From DASQMT01 sp963827335 (GTDB lineage: Bacteria; Actinomycetota; Thermoleophilia; Solirubrobacterales; Solirubrobacteraceae): DNA of 64,000 nt. The position numbers and the translations under genes are program-made. The notes below the pieces were generated by a model. The model ran no database searches, was not told the origin of the DNA, and saw nothing but the letters and a program-made list of their open reading frames with translations. This document shows positions 1 to 7,996 of the stretch, piece after piece. The stretch covers positions 134,800 through 198,799 of the forward strand of contig CAWHAP010000004.1 in assembly GCA_963827335.1 (NCBI GenBank), given 5' to 3'. The first letter of the stretch is position 1. Every line of letters starts with the position of its first letter.

Positions 1-740
1 GCGCCGGTCAGCGTCGTCCCCGCGGTGGCCACGACGGCGACCGGGACGACGCCGTCGGCCGCGTCGCGTTCGAGCGCCCGCGCCAGCGCCGCCGGGTCCA
101 TGCGGCGCGCGCCGTCGAGCGGGATCCGCCGCACGGCGCGCGAGCCCAGCCCGCACGCCTCGACCGCGCGCACGATCGAGTGGTGGGCCTCGTCGGAGCA
201 GTAGACGGCGGCCGCACGGCCGCCGACGCCGTCGTAGCGGGCGCCGGGCAGCGCGCGCTCGCGGGCGGCGAGCAGCGCGGTGAGGTTCGACGTCATGCCG
301 CCGCTGGTGAAGGCGCCCTCGGCGAGCGGGAAGCCGACGAAGTCCGCCACCCAGCGCAGCGCCTGCTCCTCGATCCGGTCCGCGCCGCCCGCCGAGGTGG
401 CGAGGTTCGCGTCGTAGGTGGCGGCCAGCGCGGAGGCGAGCACGCCCATCTCGAGGCCGCTCGAGCCGATGTAGGCGAGGAACAGCGGGCGGGAGGGGGA
501 GACGCTCGCGTCGAGCACCAGCGCGGCGTCGGCCAGCGCCTCCTCGGCGTCGCCGGGCAGGTCGGGCAGGTCGGAGGCCAGCCGCCGGGCGAGGTCGGGG
601 TCCAGCCCCGGCTCGGCGGCGCGCGGGCGGTCGAACGAGGCCCAGGCGTCGGCGATCACCCGGGTCAGCGATGCGAGCACCGCCTCGCGGTCGGCGAGCG
701 CCGGCAGGTCGGCCTGCTCGTGCTGCGGCGCGGGTCCCAT
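1..740 (-). CDS. PLP-dependent group II decarboxylase, partial (C-terminus beyond window)
   Basis: The reading frame runs from an ATG at 740 leftward off the window edge, giving about 246 N-terminal residues. The conceptual product has an early FLAYIGSS-like segment, the EAHHS motif (the His that stacks on PLP in group II decarboxylases) and ATAGTTLTGA, the ATxGTTxxGAxD motif before the PLP-binding region. The catalytic Lys lies outside the window. The family decarboxylates aromatic amino acids, glutamate or diaminobutyrate, and substrate cannot be chosen from this half. It starts 8 bases after the GntR stop and so is probably its operon partner; a role in supplying an amine to the divergent operon is inference. 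Confidence 0.8.
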   Translation of the reverse strand, partial: MGPAPQHEQADLPALADREAVLASLTRVIADAWASFDRPRAAEPGLDPDLARRLASDLPDLPGDAEEALADAALVLDASVSPSRPLFLAYIGSSGLEMGVLASALAATYDANLATSAGGADRIEEQALRWVADFVGFPLAEGAFTSGGMTSNLTALLAARERALPGARYDGVGGRAAAVYCSDEAHHSIVRAVEACGLGSRAVRRIPLDGARRMDPAALARALERDAADGVVPVAVVATAGTTLTG

Positions 741-748
741 GCGGCCGG

Positions 749-1420
749 TCACGCGGGCTCCTCGTGCTCCCAGTGCTGCAGCGCCTCGCCGATGTGCTCG
801 GCCATGAGGCGCGCGGCGCGGTCGCCGTCGCGGCGCCGCACGGCGTCGAGCATCGCGCGGTGCTCGGCCACGTCGGCGTCCTTCCAGCTCGCGCTCGTGG
901 CCCGCGCGGCGAGCAGGCGGCGGCCGATCTCGACGATCCACAGCGCCTCGATGACCGCGACGAGCTCGCGGTTGCCGGTGGCGTGGGCGAGGGCGACGTG
1001 GAAGTCGCGGCTGGCGTCGTGCGCGTCGACCCGAGCGTCCGCGGCCGTCTCGCGGTCGATCGAGGCCTGCAGCGCCGCGAGGTCGGCGTCGGTGCGGCGC
1101 AGCGCGGCGAGGCGTGCGATGCCCGGCTCCATGAGCGAGCGCACCTCGAGCCGGCGCAGGACGTCGTCCAGGCCCGGGCTCGCGGCGCGGAACCCGCGGT
1201 TGGGCAGGAACTCGGCGAGCCCTTCGCCGGTCAGGCGGCGCAGCGCCTCGCGGATCGGGGTACGGGAGATCCCGAGCTGCTCGGCGAGCTCGACCTGCCC
1301 GAGCCGCGCGCCGGGCGGGATCTCGCCCTCGACGAGCATCGAGCGGATGCGCTCGTAGGCGAGGTCGACCACGGAGTCGGCCCGGATGTGTCCGGACATC
1401 GACGACGCGGCGGCTTCCAT
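749..1420 (-). CDS. GntR-family transcriptional regulator, FCD subfamily
   Basis: The 223-residue product has an N-terminal winged helix (about residues 14-80; motifs GEIPPGARL, LAEQLGISRTPIREALRRL) followed by an all-helical FCD ligand domain with the typical metal-site His residues (SRDFHVALAHATGN, AEHRAMLDA). FCD members usually bind organic acids or pathway intermediates and repress nearby catabolic genes. I chose the ATG at 1420 because upstream codons run into the divergent promoter. Only 45 bases separate it from the FAH gene that opens the 11-gene operon, and that gap contains a palindromic candidate operator, so it is the likely local regulator. The effector is unknown. Confidence 0.88.
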   Translation of the reverse strand: MEAAASSMSGHIRADSVVDLAYERIRSMLVEGEIPPGARLGQVELAEQLGISRTPIREALRRLTGEGLAEFLPNRGFRAASPGLDDVLRRLEVRSLMEPGIARLAALRRTDADLAALQASIDRETAADARVDAHDASRDFHVALAHATGNRELVAVIEALWIVEIGRRLLAARATSASWKDADVAEHRAMLDAVRRRDGDRAARLMAEHIGEALQHWEHEEPA

Positions 1421-1441
1421 GACCTCAGTATTGCATGAAGA

Positions 1442-1460
1442 CATTCGAATGGATACATTC
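1442..1460. promoter_or_regulatory. Candidate GntR operator in the divergent promoter
   Basis: The sequence CATTCGAATGGATACATTC contains a perfect 10-bp palindrome (CATTCGAATG) and an overlapping inverted repeat GAATG-4-CATTC, so three half-sites of CATTC type lie in 19 bases. It sits in an AT-richer stretch between the GntR start (1420) and the FAH start (1466), where both promoters must lie. Binding by the adjacent GntR is inference. Confidence 0.5.
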
Positions 1461-1465
1461 CTGCC

Positions 1466-2317
1466 ATGGGGATGATCCGAGTCGAGCACGAAGGGGCTCC
1501 CGCCTGGGGCCGGCGCGAGGGGGACGAGCTCGTCCTGGAGTCGGGGCAGCGGCTCGCGGAGGCCGGGGCGCGCTACCTGGCGCCGGCCGAGCCGACGAAG
1601 ATCATGGCCGTCCACCTGACCTACGCGAGCCGGATCGACGAGTACGCGGCGCGGCGCCCGCCGTTCCCGTCCTACTTCCTCAAGCCGCCGACGACGCTCA
1701 ACGGCCACCGCGGCGCGGTGCGCCGCCCGGCCGGCACCCGCTTCCTCAACTACGAGGGCGAGCTGGCGGTCGTGATCGGGGAGCGGATGCACGGCGTCGG
1801 GATCGAGGACGCGCTGTCGCACGTCGCCGGCTACACGTGCGCCAACGACGTCGGGCTGCACGACTTCCGCCACGCCGACCGCGGCTCGATGCTGCGCGTC
1901 AAGGGCCAGGACGGCTTCCTGCCGCTGGGCCCGGAGCTGGTCCCCGCGGGGGAGTTCGACCCCACGTCGTTCATGCTGCGCACGTACCTCAACGGCGAGG
2001 TGGTCCAGGAGGGCGGCTCCGACGACCTGCTGTTCGGCATCGCCTACCAGCTGGCCGACCTGTGCCGGCTCATCACGCTCGAGCCGGGCGACGTCGTGCT
2101 CACGGGCACGCCGGCGAACTCGCGCCCGATGGAGCCGGGCGACGTCGTCGAGGTCGAGATCGACGGCATCGGGCGGCTCACGAACACGGTCGAGGAGTGG
2201 GACGTCGACCTGTCGGGCCCGGGCGAGCAGCCCGAGACCTCGGCGAACACCCTGCACGTCGCGCTGGCCATCTCCGAGGAGGAGGCCGAGCGCATGGTCG
2301 AGAGGAGCACGCGATGA
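1466..2317 (+). CDS. Fumarylacetoacetate hydrolase (FAH) family enzyme
   Basis: The 283-residue product has the FAH fold with metal ligands in the pattern NYEGELAVVIG (E-x-E) and a downstream Asp in CANDVGLHD, plus the LEPGDVVLTGTPAN loop. Family members include hydratases and decarboxylases of the meta-cleavage pathway (HpcE/HpaG/MhpD-like) and true C-C hydrolases. It is the first gene of an operon that also encodes an extradiol dioxygenase and a semialdehyde dehydrogenase, so processing of a ring-cleavage product is the best inference. The stop overlaps the ferredoxin start (ATGA). Exact reaction is not determinable from sequence alone. Confidence 0.88.
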   Translation: MGMIRVEHEGAPAWGRREGDELVLESGQRLAEAGARYLAPAEPTKIMAVHLTYASRIDEYAARRPPFPSYFLKPPTTLNGHRGAVRRPAGTRFLNYEGELAVVIGERMHGVGIEDALSHVAGYTCANDVGLHDFRHADRGSMLRVKGQDGFLPLGPELVPAGEFDPTSFMLRTYLNGEVVQEGGSDDLLFGIAYQLADLCRLITLEPGDVVLTGTPANSRPMEPGDVVEVEIDGIGRLTNTVEEWDVDLSGPGEQPETSANTLHVALAISEEEAERMVERSTR

Positions 2318-2505
2318 CCAAGGTCCACGTGGACATGAACCTGTGCCAGAGCCACGGCGAGTGCGCGTACGTGGCGCCCGACATCTTCGAGCTCGGCGAC
2401 GACGACGTCCTCGTGTGGAAGGAGGACATCGACCCCTCCCAGCGCGAGCTCGCGCAGGAGGCGGCCGACGCCTGCCCGATGCTCGCCATCCGCGTCGAGG
2501 GCTGA
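2314..2505 (+). CDS. 3Fe-4S ferredoxin, P450 redox partner
   Basis: The 63-residue protein has the pattern C-x5-C (CQSHGEC, residues 11-17) and a distal CP (ACPM, about residue 54), with the usual second CxxC cysteine missing. This is the signature of the small 3Fe-4S ferredoxins that donate electrons to actinobacterial P450s (SoyB, MorB, Fdx types). It is acidic, as expected of an electron carrier. It overlaps the FAH stop by ATGA and lies 5 bases before the ferredoxin reductase, and a P450 follows three genes later, so the electron chain NADH-reductase-ferredoxin-P450 is encoded in one operon. Confidence 0.93.
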   Translation: MTKVHVDMNLCQSHGECAYVAPDIFELGDDDVLVWKEDIDPSQRELAQEAADACPMLAIRVEG

Positions 2506-2510
2506 CGCGC

Positions 2511-3794
2511 GTGGAGCGGCCCGTCGTCATCGTCGGCGCCTCGCTCGCGGGGCTGCGCGCCGCCCAGGCGCTCCGCAAGGCGGAGTACGTCGGCCCGCTC
2601 GTCGTCGTCGGCGCCGAGCGCCACCTGCCCTACACGCGCCCGCCGCTCTCCAAGGAGCTGCTCGGCGGCGCGCAGGAGGCCGAGCACGCGGCGCTCCCGT
2701 GCGAGGACCTCGACGTCGAGTGGCGGCTGGGGACGACGGCGACCGGGCTGGACTGCGAGCGCCGCGAGCTGCTGATCGGCGCGGAGCGGCTGCCGTACGC
2801 GAAGCTGCTGATCGCCACCGGCTCCCGCGCGCGGACGTGGCCGGGGACGGTGCCGGACGGCGTGTTCGTGCTGCGCGACCTCGACGACGCGCTCGCGCTC
2901 CGGACGGCCCTCGCCGGCCGGCCGCGGCTCGCGGTGGTCGGCGCCGGGTTCGTCGGCTGCGAGGTCGCGGCGACGGCGCGCAAGCAGGGCCTCGACGTGA
3001 CGCTGATCGACGTCGCACGGCAGCCGATGACGCCGCTCGGGCCGGACGTCGGCGCGCGGGTCGCCGAGCTGCACCGGTCGCACGGCGTGACGCTGCGGCT
3101 GGGCGTGGGCGTCGACGGGTTCGACGGCGACGGCTCCCTCCGGGCCGTGCGGCTGGCCGACGGGACGCGCGTGGAGGCCGACGCCGCCGTCGTCGCGCTC
3201 GGCGCGGCACCGAACACGGAGTGGCTGGCCGGCTCGGGGCTGCAGCTCCAGCCGGGCGTCCTCTGCGACGCGACGCTCGCCGTGCGCGGCGCCGAGGACG
3301 TGTTCTGCGCCGGCGACGCCGCCGCGTGGCCGCATCCGATGGCCGGCGGCGACGTGATCCGCATCGAGCACTGGACGAACGCCGCCGAGCAGGGCGCCGC
3401 CGCCGCGCGCAACCTGCTCGCCGCGCCCGCCGACCGCGTCCCGTACGCGGCCGTGCCCTACTTCTGGTCGGACCAGTACGACACCAAGCTGCAGGCCGTC
3501 GGCCTGGCCGGGCGGGCGCATCGGATGCGCCTCCTGGAGGCGACGCCGGACGGCGACAAGCTCGTGCTCGGCGGCGAGCGCGACGGCCGGCTCGTCGCCG
3601 TCGTCGGCTTCAACGCCGCGCGCCGGCTCACCTTCTACCGCCGGCAGCTGGCGGCGATGCCGCCGATCGACGACGTCGCGGCCGCCGTGGCGGCCGACCC
3701 GAAGGCGCTCGGCGCCCCGGCGAGCGAAGCGGTGACGAGCGCGCGCGGCGCGCTACCCATCGCGCCTGCGGCTGGTGCGCGAGGCAGGTCATGA
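2511..3794 (+). CDS. FAD-dependent ferredoxin reductase
   Basis: The 427-residue product starts at GTG 2511. It has the FAD-binding VIVGASLAGLRAAQALR motif at the N-terminus, an NAD-binding VVGAGFVGCEVAATA motif near residue 145 and the second FAD motif VFCAGDAAAW near residue 265, followed by the reductase C-terminal domain. This arrangement is that of the putidaredoxin-reductase/MorC family, which passes electrons from NAD(P)H to a small ferredoxin. The neighbouring ferredoxin and P450 are its obvious partners. The last 35 residues are Ala-rich and low in complexity. The stop overlaps the amidotransferase ATG (ATGA). Confidence 0.92.
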   Translation: MERPVVIVGASLAGLRAAQALRKAEYVGPLVVVGAERHLPYTRPPLSKELLGGAQEAEHAALPCEDLDVEWRLGTTATGLDCERRELLIGAERLPYAKLLIATGSRARTWPGTVPDGVFVLRDLDDALALRTALAGRPRLAVVGAGFVGCEVAATARKQGLDVTLIDVARQPMTPLGPDVGARVAELHRSHGVTLRLGVGVDGFDGDGSLRAVRLADGTRVEADAAVVALGAAPNTEWLAGSGLQLQPGVLCDATLAVRGAEDVFCAGDAAAWPHPMAGGDVIRIEHWTNAAEQGAAAARNLLAAPADRVPYAAVPYFWSDQYDTKLQAVGLAGRAHRMRLLEATPDGDKLVLGGERDGRLVAVVGFNAARRLTFYRRQLAAMPPIDDVAAAVAADPKALGAPASEAVTSARGALPIAPAAGARGRS

Positions 3795-4492
3795 GGGCCC
3801 TGATCCTCATGCACGGCGACTGGGGCCCGCCCGGGCTGCTCGCCGAGTGGCTCGGCGCGCGCGGGATCGCCTTCGACGTCCATCGCACGTACGAGGGCGC
3901 CCCGTGGCCGGACCCGGCGGACTACGACCTCGTCGCCTCGCTCGGCTCGAACCGCAACCCGCGCGACACGGACGACCCCGCGGTCGCCGGCGAGCTCGCG
4001 CTCCTGCGCGCCGCCGTCGGCGCCGACGTGCCCGTCCTCGGCCTCTGCTTCGGCGGCCAGGCGCTGGCAGCCGCGCTCGGCGCGGCCGTCGTGCGCGCGC
4101 CCGTGCCGGAGCTGGGCTGGGTCGAGATCGAGTCCGACGAGCCGGAGGTCGTCCCGCCCGGCCCCTGGCTGTCCTGGCACTTCGACCGGTTCGCGCTGCC
4201 CGACGGCGCCGTCGAGCTCGCCCGCACCCCCGCAGCGATCCAGGCGTTCCGGCACGGGCGCCACCTCGGCGTGCAGTTCCACCCGGAGAGCACGCCCGAG
4301 ATCGTGCTGGGCTGGGCGCACGCCGACGCGGAGCGCCTGGCCGCGCTCGGCCACGGCGACGGCGCGCACCTGATCGCCGCGACGCCGGACCGCCGTGCCG
4401 CCGCGCGCACGGCGGCGTTCGCGCTCTTCGACGGCTTCCTGGCCACCGCATTCGACCCGGTCGCCCCCGCGGCCGCCGTGAGGGAGGGATGA
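3791..4492 (+). CDS. Class I glutamine amidotransferase-like hydrolase
   Basis: The 233-residue protein is a stand-alone GATase1 domain. The nucleophile elbow is GLCFGGQ (Cys about residue 84) and the catalytic His-Glu pair is in QFHPES (about residue 163), so the triad is intact. It resembles GuaA-like GATases rather than the PuuD family. Placed directly before a glutamine-synthetase-like gene (overlap ATGATG), it matches the pairing in aniline degradation, where a GAT-like protein hydrolyses the gamma-glutamyl conjugate made by the GS-like protein. Whether it removes or transfers the glutamyl group here is inference. Confidence 0.88.
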   Translation: MRALILMHGDWGPPGLLAEWLGARGIAFDVHRTYEGAPWPDPADYDLVASLGSNRNPRDTDDPAVAGELALLRAAVGADVPVLGLCFGGQALAAALGAAVVRAPVPELGWVEIESDEPEVVPPGPWLSWHFDRFALPDGAVELARTPAAIQAFRHGRHLGVQFHPESTPEIVLGWAHADAERLAALGHGDGAHLIAATPDRRAAARTAAFALFDGFLATAFDPVAPAAAVREG

Positions 4493-5832
4493 TGGCTCAG
4501 CACCAGCTCGCGGGGCATCCGCCGGAGCTGTCGGACGCGTCCGTGAGCACGGTCCGGGTGATCTACCCCGACCTGCACGGCGTGCCGCGCGGCAAGGACG
4601 TGCCGCTGGTCGAGTTCGACCGCGTCGCCGAGCACGGGCTCGCCTTCTGCGCCGCCGTCATGGCGACCGACCTGCGCCACACCCCGGTCCTCGGCGGCGA
4701 GATCGGCTACCCCGACCTCGTCGCCAAGCCGGACCTGGCGACGCTCACGCTCCTGCCCTGGGAGCCCGGGGTCGCGTGCTGCATCGCCGACGTGCACCCC
4801 GTCAGCCCGGCGTCGCGCGTGCCCGCCGACCCCCGCGGCGCGGTCCGCCGCGCGGTCGCCGGCCTCGAGGAGCTCGGGCTCGCCCCGATCGTCGGGCCCG
4901 AGCTGGAGTTCTTCCTCTGCGAGCAGAGTCCCGACGGGCAGGGCTCCCTGCGCCGCTACGTCGACCACCTGAGCATGGTCTACACGGTCGGCCCGCAGGC
5001 CGATCCGCGCGGCGTCGTGCGCCAGATCACCGAGGCGCTCGCCGGCATGGGCATGGGCACGTTCGCGGCCAACCACGAGTTCATGAACTCGCAGTACGAG
5101 ATCAACCTGCGCCACGCGCCGGCCCTGACCGCGGCCGACCGCGCGTTCCGGCTGAAGTCCGCGGTCAAGGACGTCGCGTCCCTGTCCGGCCTCGTGGCCA
5201 CGTTCATGGGCAAGCCGTTCAACGACCAGGGCGGCTCGGGCTTCCACCTCCACATCAGCGCCGACCGCGACGACGACAACGCGTTCGCCGACCGCGACGA
5301 CCCGGACGGGGTCTCGGACGAGCTGCGCCGCTTCACGGCCGGCGTGCTCGCGCACGCCCCGGCTCTGATGGCGTTCCTGAACCCCACGATCAACGCCTAC
5401 CGGCGGATCGTGCCCGACTCGCTGGCGCCGATCTCGATCAACTGGGGCTGGGACAACCGCACGGCGTTCGTGCGCATCCCCGCCGAGCGCGGCCGCGCCA
5501 CGCGGATGGAGATCCGCATCGGCGACGGCAGCGCGAACCCGTACCTGGCGATCGCCGCGACGCTCTTCGCCGGGCTGCAGGGCCTCCGCGAGGAGCTGCC
5601 GCTGTCCGACCCGGTCGTGGGCGACGCCTACACGCAGGGCGAGGAGGGCGGCGGGGCGATCCCGCTCAGCCTGGACGCCGCGCTGGACGCGCTCGAGGCC
5701 GACACCTACCTGCGCGACGCGATGGGGCCGGCGATCGTCGACCCGTTCGTGGCCATGAAGCGGTTCGAGCTCGAGCGCCACCGGGCGTGGACCTCGGACT
5801 GGGAGCGCGACGAGTACCTCCACCACCTCTAG
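4489..5832 (+). CDS. Glutamine synthetase-like gamma-glutamylamide ligase
   Basis: The product is 447 residues (446 if the adjacent ATG at 4492 is used; a GGGAGGGA ribosome site lies just upstream). GS landmarks are present: GPELEFFLCE (metal Glu), NHEFMNSQYEINL, GSGFHLHIS (metal His), NPTINAYRRIVP and RMEIRIGDGSANPYLA. No C-terminal adenylylation Tyr motif of housekeeping GlnA is seen. Relatives such as PuuA, IpuC and AtdA1 ligate glutamate to an amine with ATP. Its place between a GATase and a P450 argues for amine activation in catabolism rather than nitrogen assimilation. The amine is unknown. Confidence 0.88.
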   Translation: MMAQHQLAGHPPELSDASVSTVRVIYPDLHGVPRGKDVPLVEFDRVAEHGLAFCAAVMATDLRHTPVLGGEIGYPDLVAKPDLATLTLLPWEPGVACCIADVHPVSPASRVPADPRGAVRRAVAGLEELGLAPIVGPELEFFLCEQSPDGQGSLRRYVDHLSMVYTVGPQADPRGVVRQITEALAGMGMGTFAANHEFMNSQYEINLRHAPALTAADRAFRLKSAVKDVASLSGLVATFMGKPFNDQGGSGFHLHISADRDDDNAFADRDDPDGVSDELRRFTAGVLAHAPALMAFLNPTINAYRRIVPDSLAPISINWGWDNRTAFVRIPAERGRATRMEIRIGDGSANPYLAIAATLFAGLQGLREELPLSDPVVGDAYTQGEEGGGAIPLSLDAALDALEADTYLRDAMGPAIVDPFVAMKRFELERHRAWTSDWERDEYLHHL

Positions 5833-5840
5833 GAGCGCGG

Positions 5841-7052
5841 ATGACGACCCTCGAGACGATCGACCTCTCCAGCCACGACGCGTTCGTCGACGGCGTCCCG
5901 CACGAGTGGTTCCGGACGCTGCGCCGCGAGGCGCCCGTCTTCTTCAACCCCGAGCCGGACGGGCCGGGCTTCTACGCGGTCACGCGGTACGGGGACATCC
6001 GCGAGGTGCACCGCAACGTCGGCGTGTTCTCCTCGGAGATCGGCGGCACGTCGCTCGAGGACCTCGACGACGAGCAGCTCGAGGCGCGCAAGTCGATGAT
6101 CGACATGGACCCGCCGCGCCACGACGAGCTGCGCGGCCTGATCGCCCGCCGCTTCACCCCGCGGGCGGTGCAGATCTGGGAGGACGCCGTCCGCACCGTC
6201 ACCGACCGCGTGCTCGACGCCGCGCTGCCCGAGGGCGAGTTCGACTTCGTCGCGGAGATCTCGTCGGAGATCCCCATGCAGGTGTTCGCCGAGATCCTCG
6301 GCGTGCCGCAGGAGGACCGCCGGTACATCATCGAGCTCGGCGACCGGCTGCTCGGCAACCAGGATCCCGAGTACTACGTGCCGCCGGACCCGTCGCACCG
6401 GCTGCTGCCGTTCTCCAGCCCGGCGGCGATCGAGATGTTCGAGTTCGGGCGCAAGATGGCGGCCGCGCGGCGCGCCAGCCCCGGCAACGACATCGTCACG
6501 CAGCTCGCGTTCGAGCCGCTCAGCCAGCGCGAGTTCGACGTCTACTTCGTGCTGCTCGCCACCGCGGGCAACGAGACGACGCGCCACACGATCACCCACG
6601 GCCTCCTCGGCCTGCTCGAGCACCCGGACCAGATGCAGCGGCTGCGCGACGACCCCGAGCTGTTCAAGCCCGCCGCCGAGGAGATGCTGCGCTGGGCGAC
6701 GCCCGTGCACCACTTCCGCCGCACGACGACCTGCGAGACGGAGCTGGCCGGCACGACGATCCCCGCCGGCGCGAAGGTCACCACCTGGTTCGTGTCGGGC
6801 AACCGCGACGAGGACGTGTTCCCCGAGCCGGACACGTTCGACGTCGGCCGCACCCCGAACAAGCACATGGCCTTCGGGCCGGGCGGGATCCACCACTGCA
6901 TGGGTGCGCACCTCGCGCGCATGGAGATCCGCATCGCGTTCGAGGAGCTGCTCAAGCGGGTCGGGACGATCGAGCTCGCCGGCGAGCCGGAGCGGCTGCG
7001 CTCGAACTTCTTCAACGGCATCAAGCGGCTGCCGGTGCGGGTGGCGCCGTGA
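5841..7052 (+). CDS. Cytochrome P450
   Basis: The 403-residue soluble class I P450 has the I-helix oxygen-activation motif AGNETTR (about residue 241), a K-helix ExxR equivalent in EEMLRW, and the haem-ligand loop FGPGGIHHCMG with Cys near residue 353. The overall pattern is like actinobacterial CYP124/125/142-type enzymes, but family assignment needs alignment. With the ferredoxin and reductase four genes upstream it forms a complete three-component monooxygenase. In this operon it probably hydroxylates the (perhaps gamma-glutamylated) substrate before ring cleavage; that order is inference. Its stop overlaps the next GTG (GTGA). Confidence 0.95.
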   Translation: MTTLETIDLSSHDAFVDGVPHEWFRTLRREAPVFFNPEPDGPGFYAVTRYGDIREVHRNVGVFSSEIGGTSLEDLDDEQLEARKSMIDMDPPRHDELRGLIARRFTPRAVQIWEDAVRTVTDRVLDAALPEGEFDFVAEISSEIPMQVFAEILGVPQEDRRYIIELGDRLLGNQDPEYYVPPDPSHRLLPFSSPAAIEMFEFGRKMAAARRASPGNDIVTQLAFEPLSQREFDVYFVLLATAGNETTRHTITHGLLGLLEHPDQMQRLRDDPELFKPAAEEMLRWATPVHHFRRTTTCETELAGTTIPAGAKVTTWFVSGNRDEDVFPEPDTFDVGRTPNKHMAFGPGGIHHCMGAHLARMEIRIAFEELLKRVGTIELAGEPERLRSNFFNGIKRLPVRVAP

Positions 7053-7996
7053 TCGCGCTGGGGCGCATCGACCACGTGCGGCTGCGCACGGCCGACGTGG
7101 CGGAGGCCTCGGCGCGCTGGGCGGCGCAGTTCGGGCTGGTCGAGCGCGCGCCCGGCCGGCTCGCCTGCGACGACGAGCCGTACGCGCTCGAGCTGGTCGC
7201 GTCGGACGAGCGCGGCGCCGAGCACGTGGCCTACGAGCTGCGCCGCTCGTGCGGGCTCGACGACGCCCGCGCCCATTTCGAGGCGTGCGCCGTGGCATGG
7301 GAGGAGCGCGACGGCGGGCTGCTCGTGCACGACCCCGACGGCAACGGCGTGCTCGTGCTGCCCCATCGCGAGCCGGCGTCCCGCCTGACGCCGCACGCGC
7401 GCCCCGCCGGCGGCGCGCCGGTCGGCCACCCGCGCAAGCTCGGGCACGTGAACTTCCTCACGGGCGCGATGGAGTCCCAGGTCGACTTCTACACGCGCGT
7501 GCTCGGCATGGGCGTGACGGACTGGCTGGGGGACGGCGGGATCTGGCTGCACGTCAACGCCGACCACCACGTGATGGCGCTGATCGACAAGGGCCATCCC
7601 CACCTGCACCACCTGGCCTTCGACGTCGTCGACTTCGGCCAGATGCGCGTCGCGCTCGACCACCTCGGCCGGCACGGCCGCTGGCTCGGGTGGGGCCCGA
7701 CCCGCCACGGCGTGGGCGGCAACATCGCCTCCTACGTGCGGATCGTCGAGGAGGAGTGCTTCGTCGAGCTGTACTGCGACATGGAGCAGCTCGGGCCCGA
7801 GCACGAGCCGCGCCGCTGGCCCGACGACCGCTTCTCGTCCAACACCTGGGGCCCGCTGCCGCCCCGCTCCTACTTCCGCTTCGACCGCGCGGCCGTGGAG
7901 TCCGAGCGCGAGAGCCTGGAGATGCTCGGGCAGCCGCTCCCCGAGCGAAGCGGTGGTGAGGCTTCCAGCCGAAACAGGAAGGTGCACGCGCCGTGA
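7049..7996 (+). CDS. Type I extradiol (VOC-fold) ring-cleavage dioxygenase
   Basis: The 315-residue protein starts at GTG 7049 and has two vicinal-oxygen-chelate modules. The N-terminal module is degenerate, while the C-terminal module carries the 2-His-1-Glu iron ligands: His in LGHVNFLT (about 133), His in HLHHLAFDV (about 188) and Glu in CFVELYCD (about 240). This is the pattern of catechol 2,3-dioxygenase and homoprotocatechuate 2,3-dioxygenase relatives, which meta-cleave a catechol. The C-terminal 30 residues are extra and Ser/Arg-rich. It overlaps both neighbours by GTGA, so translation is coupled to the P450 and to the acetoacetate-decarboxylase-fold gene. Confidence 0.9.
   Translation: MIALGRIDHVRLRTADVAEASARWAAQFGLVERAPGRLACDDEPYALELVASDERGAEHVAYELRRSCGLDDARAHFEACAVAWEERDGGLLVHDPDGNGVLVLPHREPASRLTPHARPAGGAPVGHPRKLGHVNFLTGAMESQVDFYTRVLGMGVTDWLGDGGIWLHVNADHHVMALIDKGHPHLHHLAFDVVDFGQMRVALDHLGRHGRWLGWGPTRHGVGGNIASYVRIVEEECFVELYCDMEQLGPEHEPRRWPDDRFSSNTWGPLPPRSYFRFDRAAVESERESLEMLGQPLPERSGGEASSRNRKVHAP

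Noticed and set aside
4489..5832. Housekeeping glutamine synthetase GlnA
   Set aside because: The adenylylation motif is missing and the gene sits in a catabolic operon with a GATase and P450, so a gamma-glutamylamide ligase is more likely.
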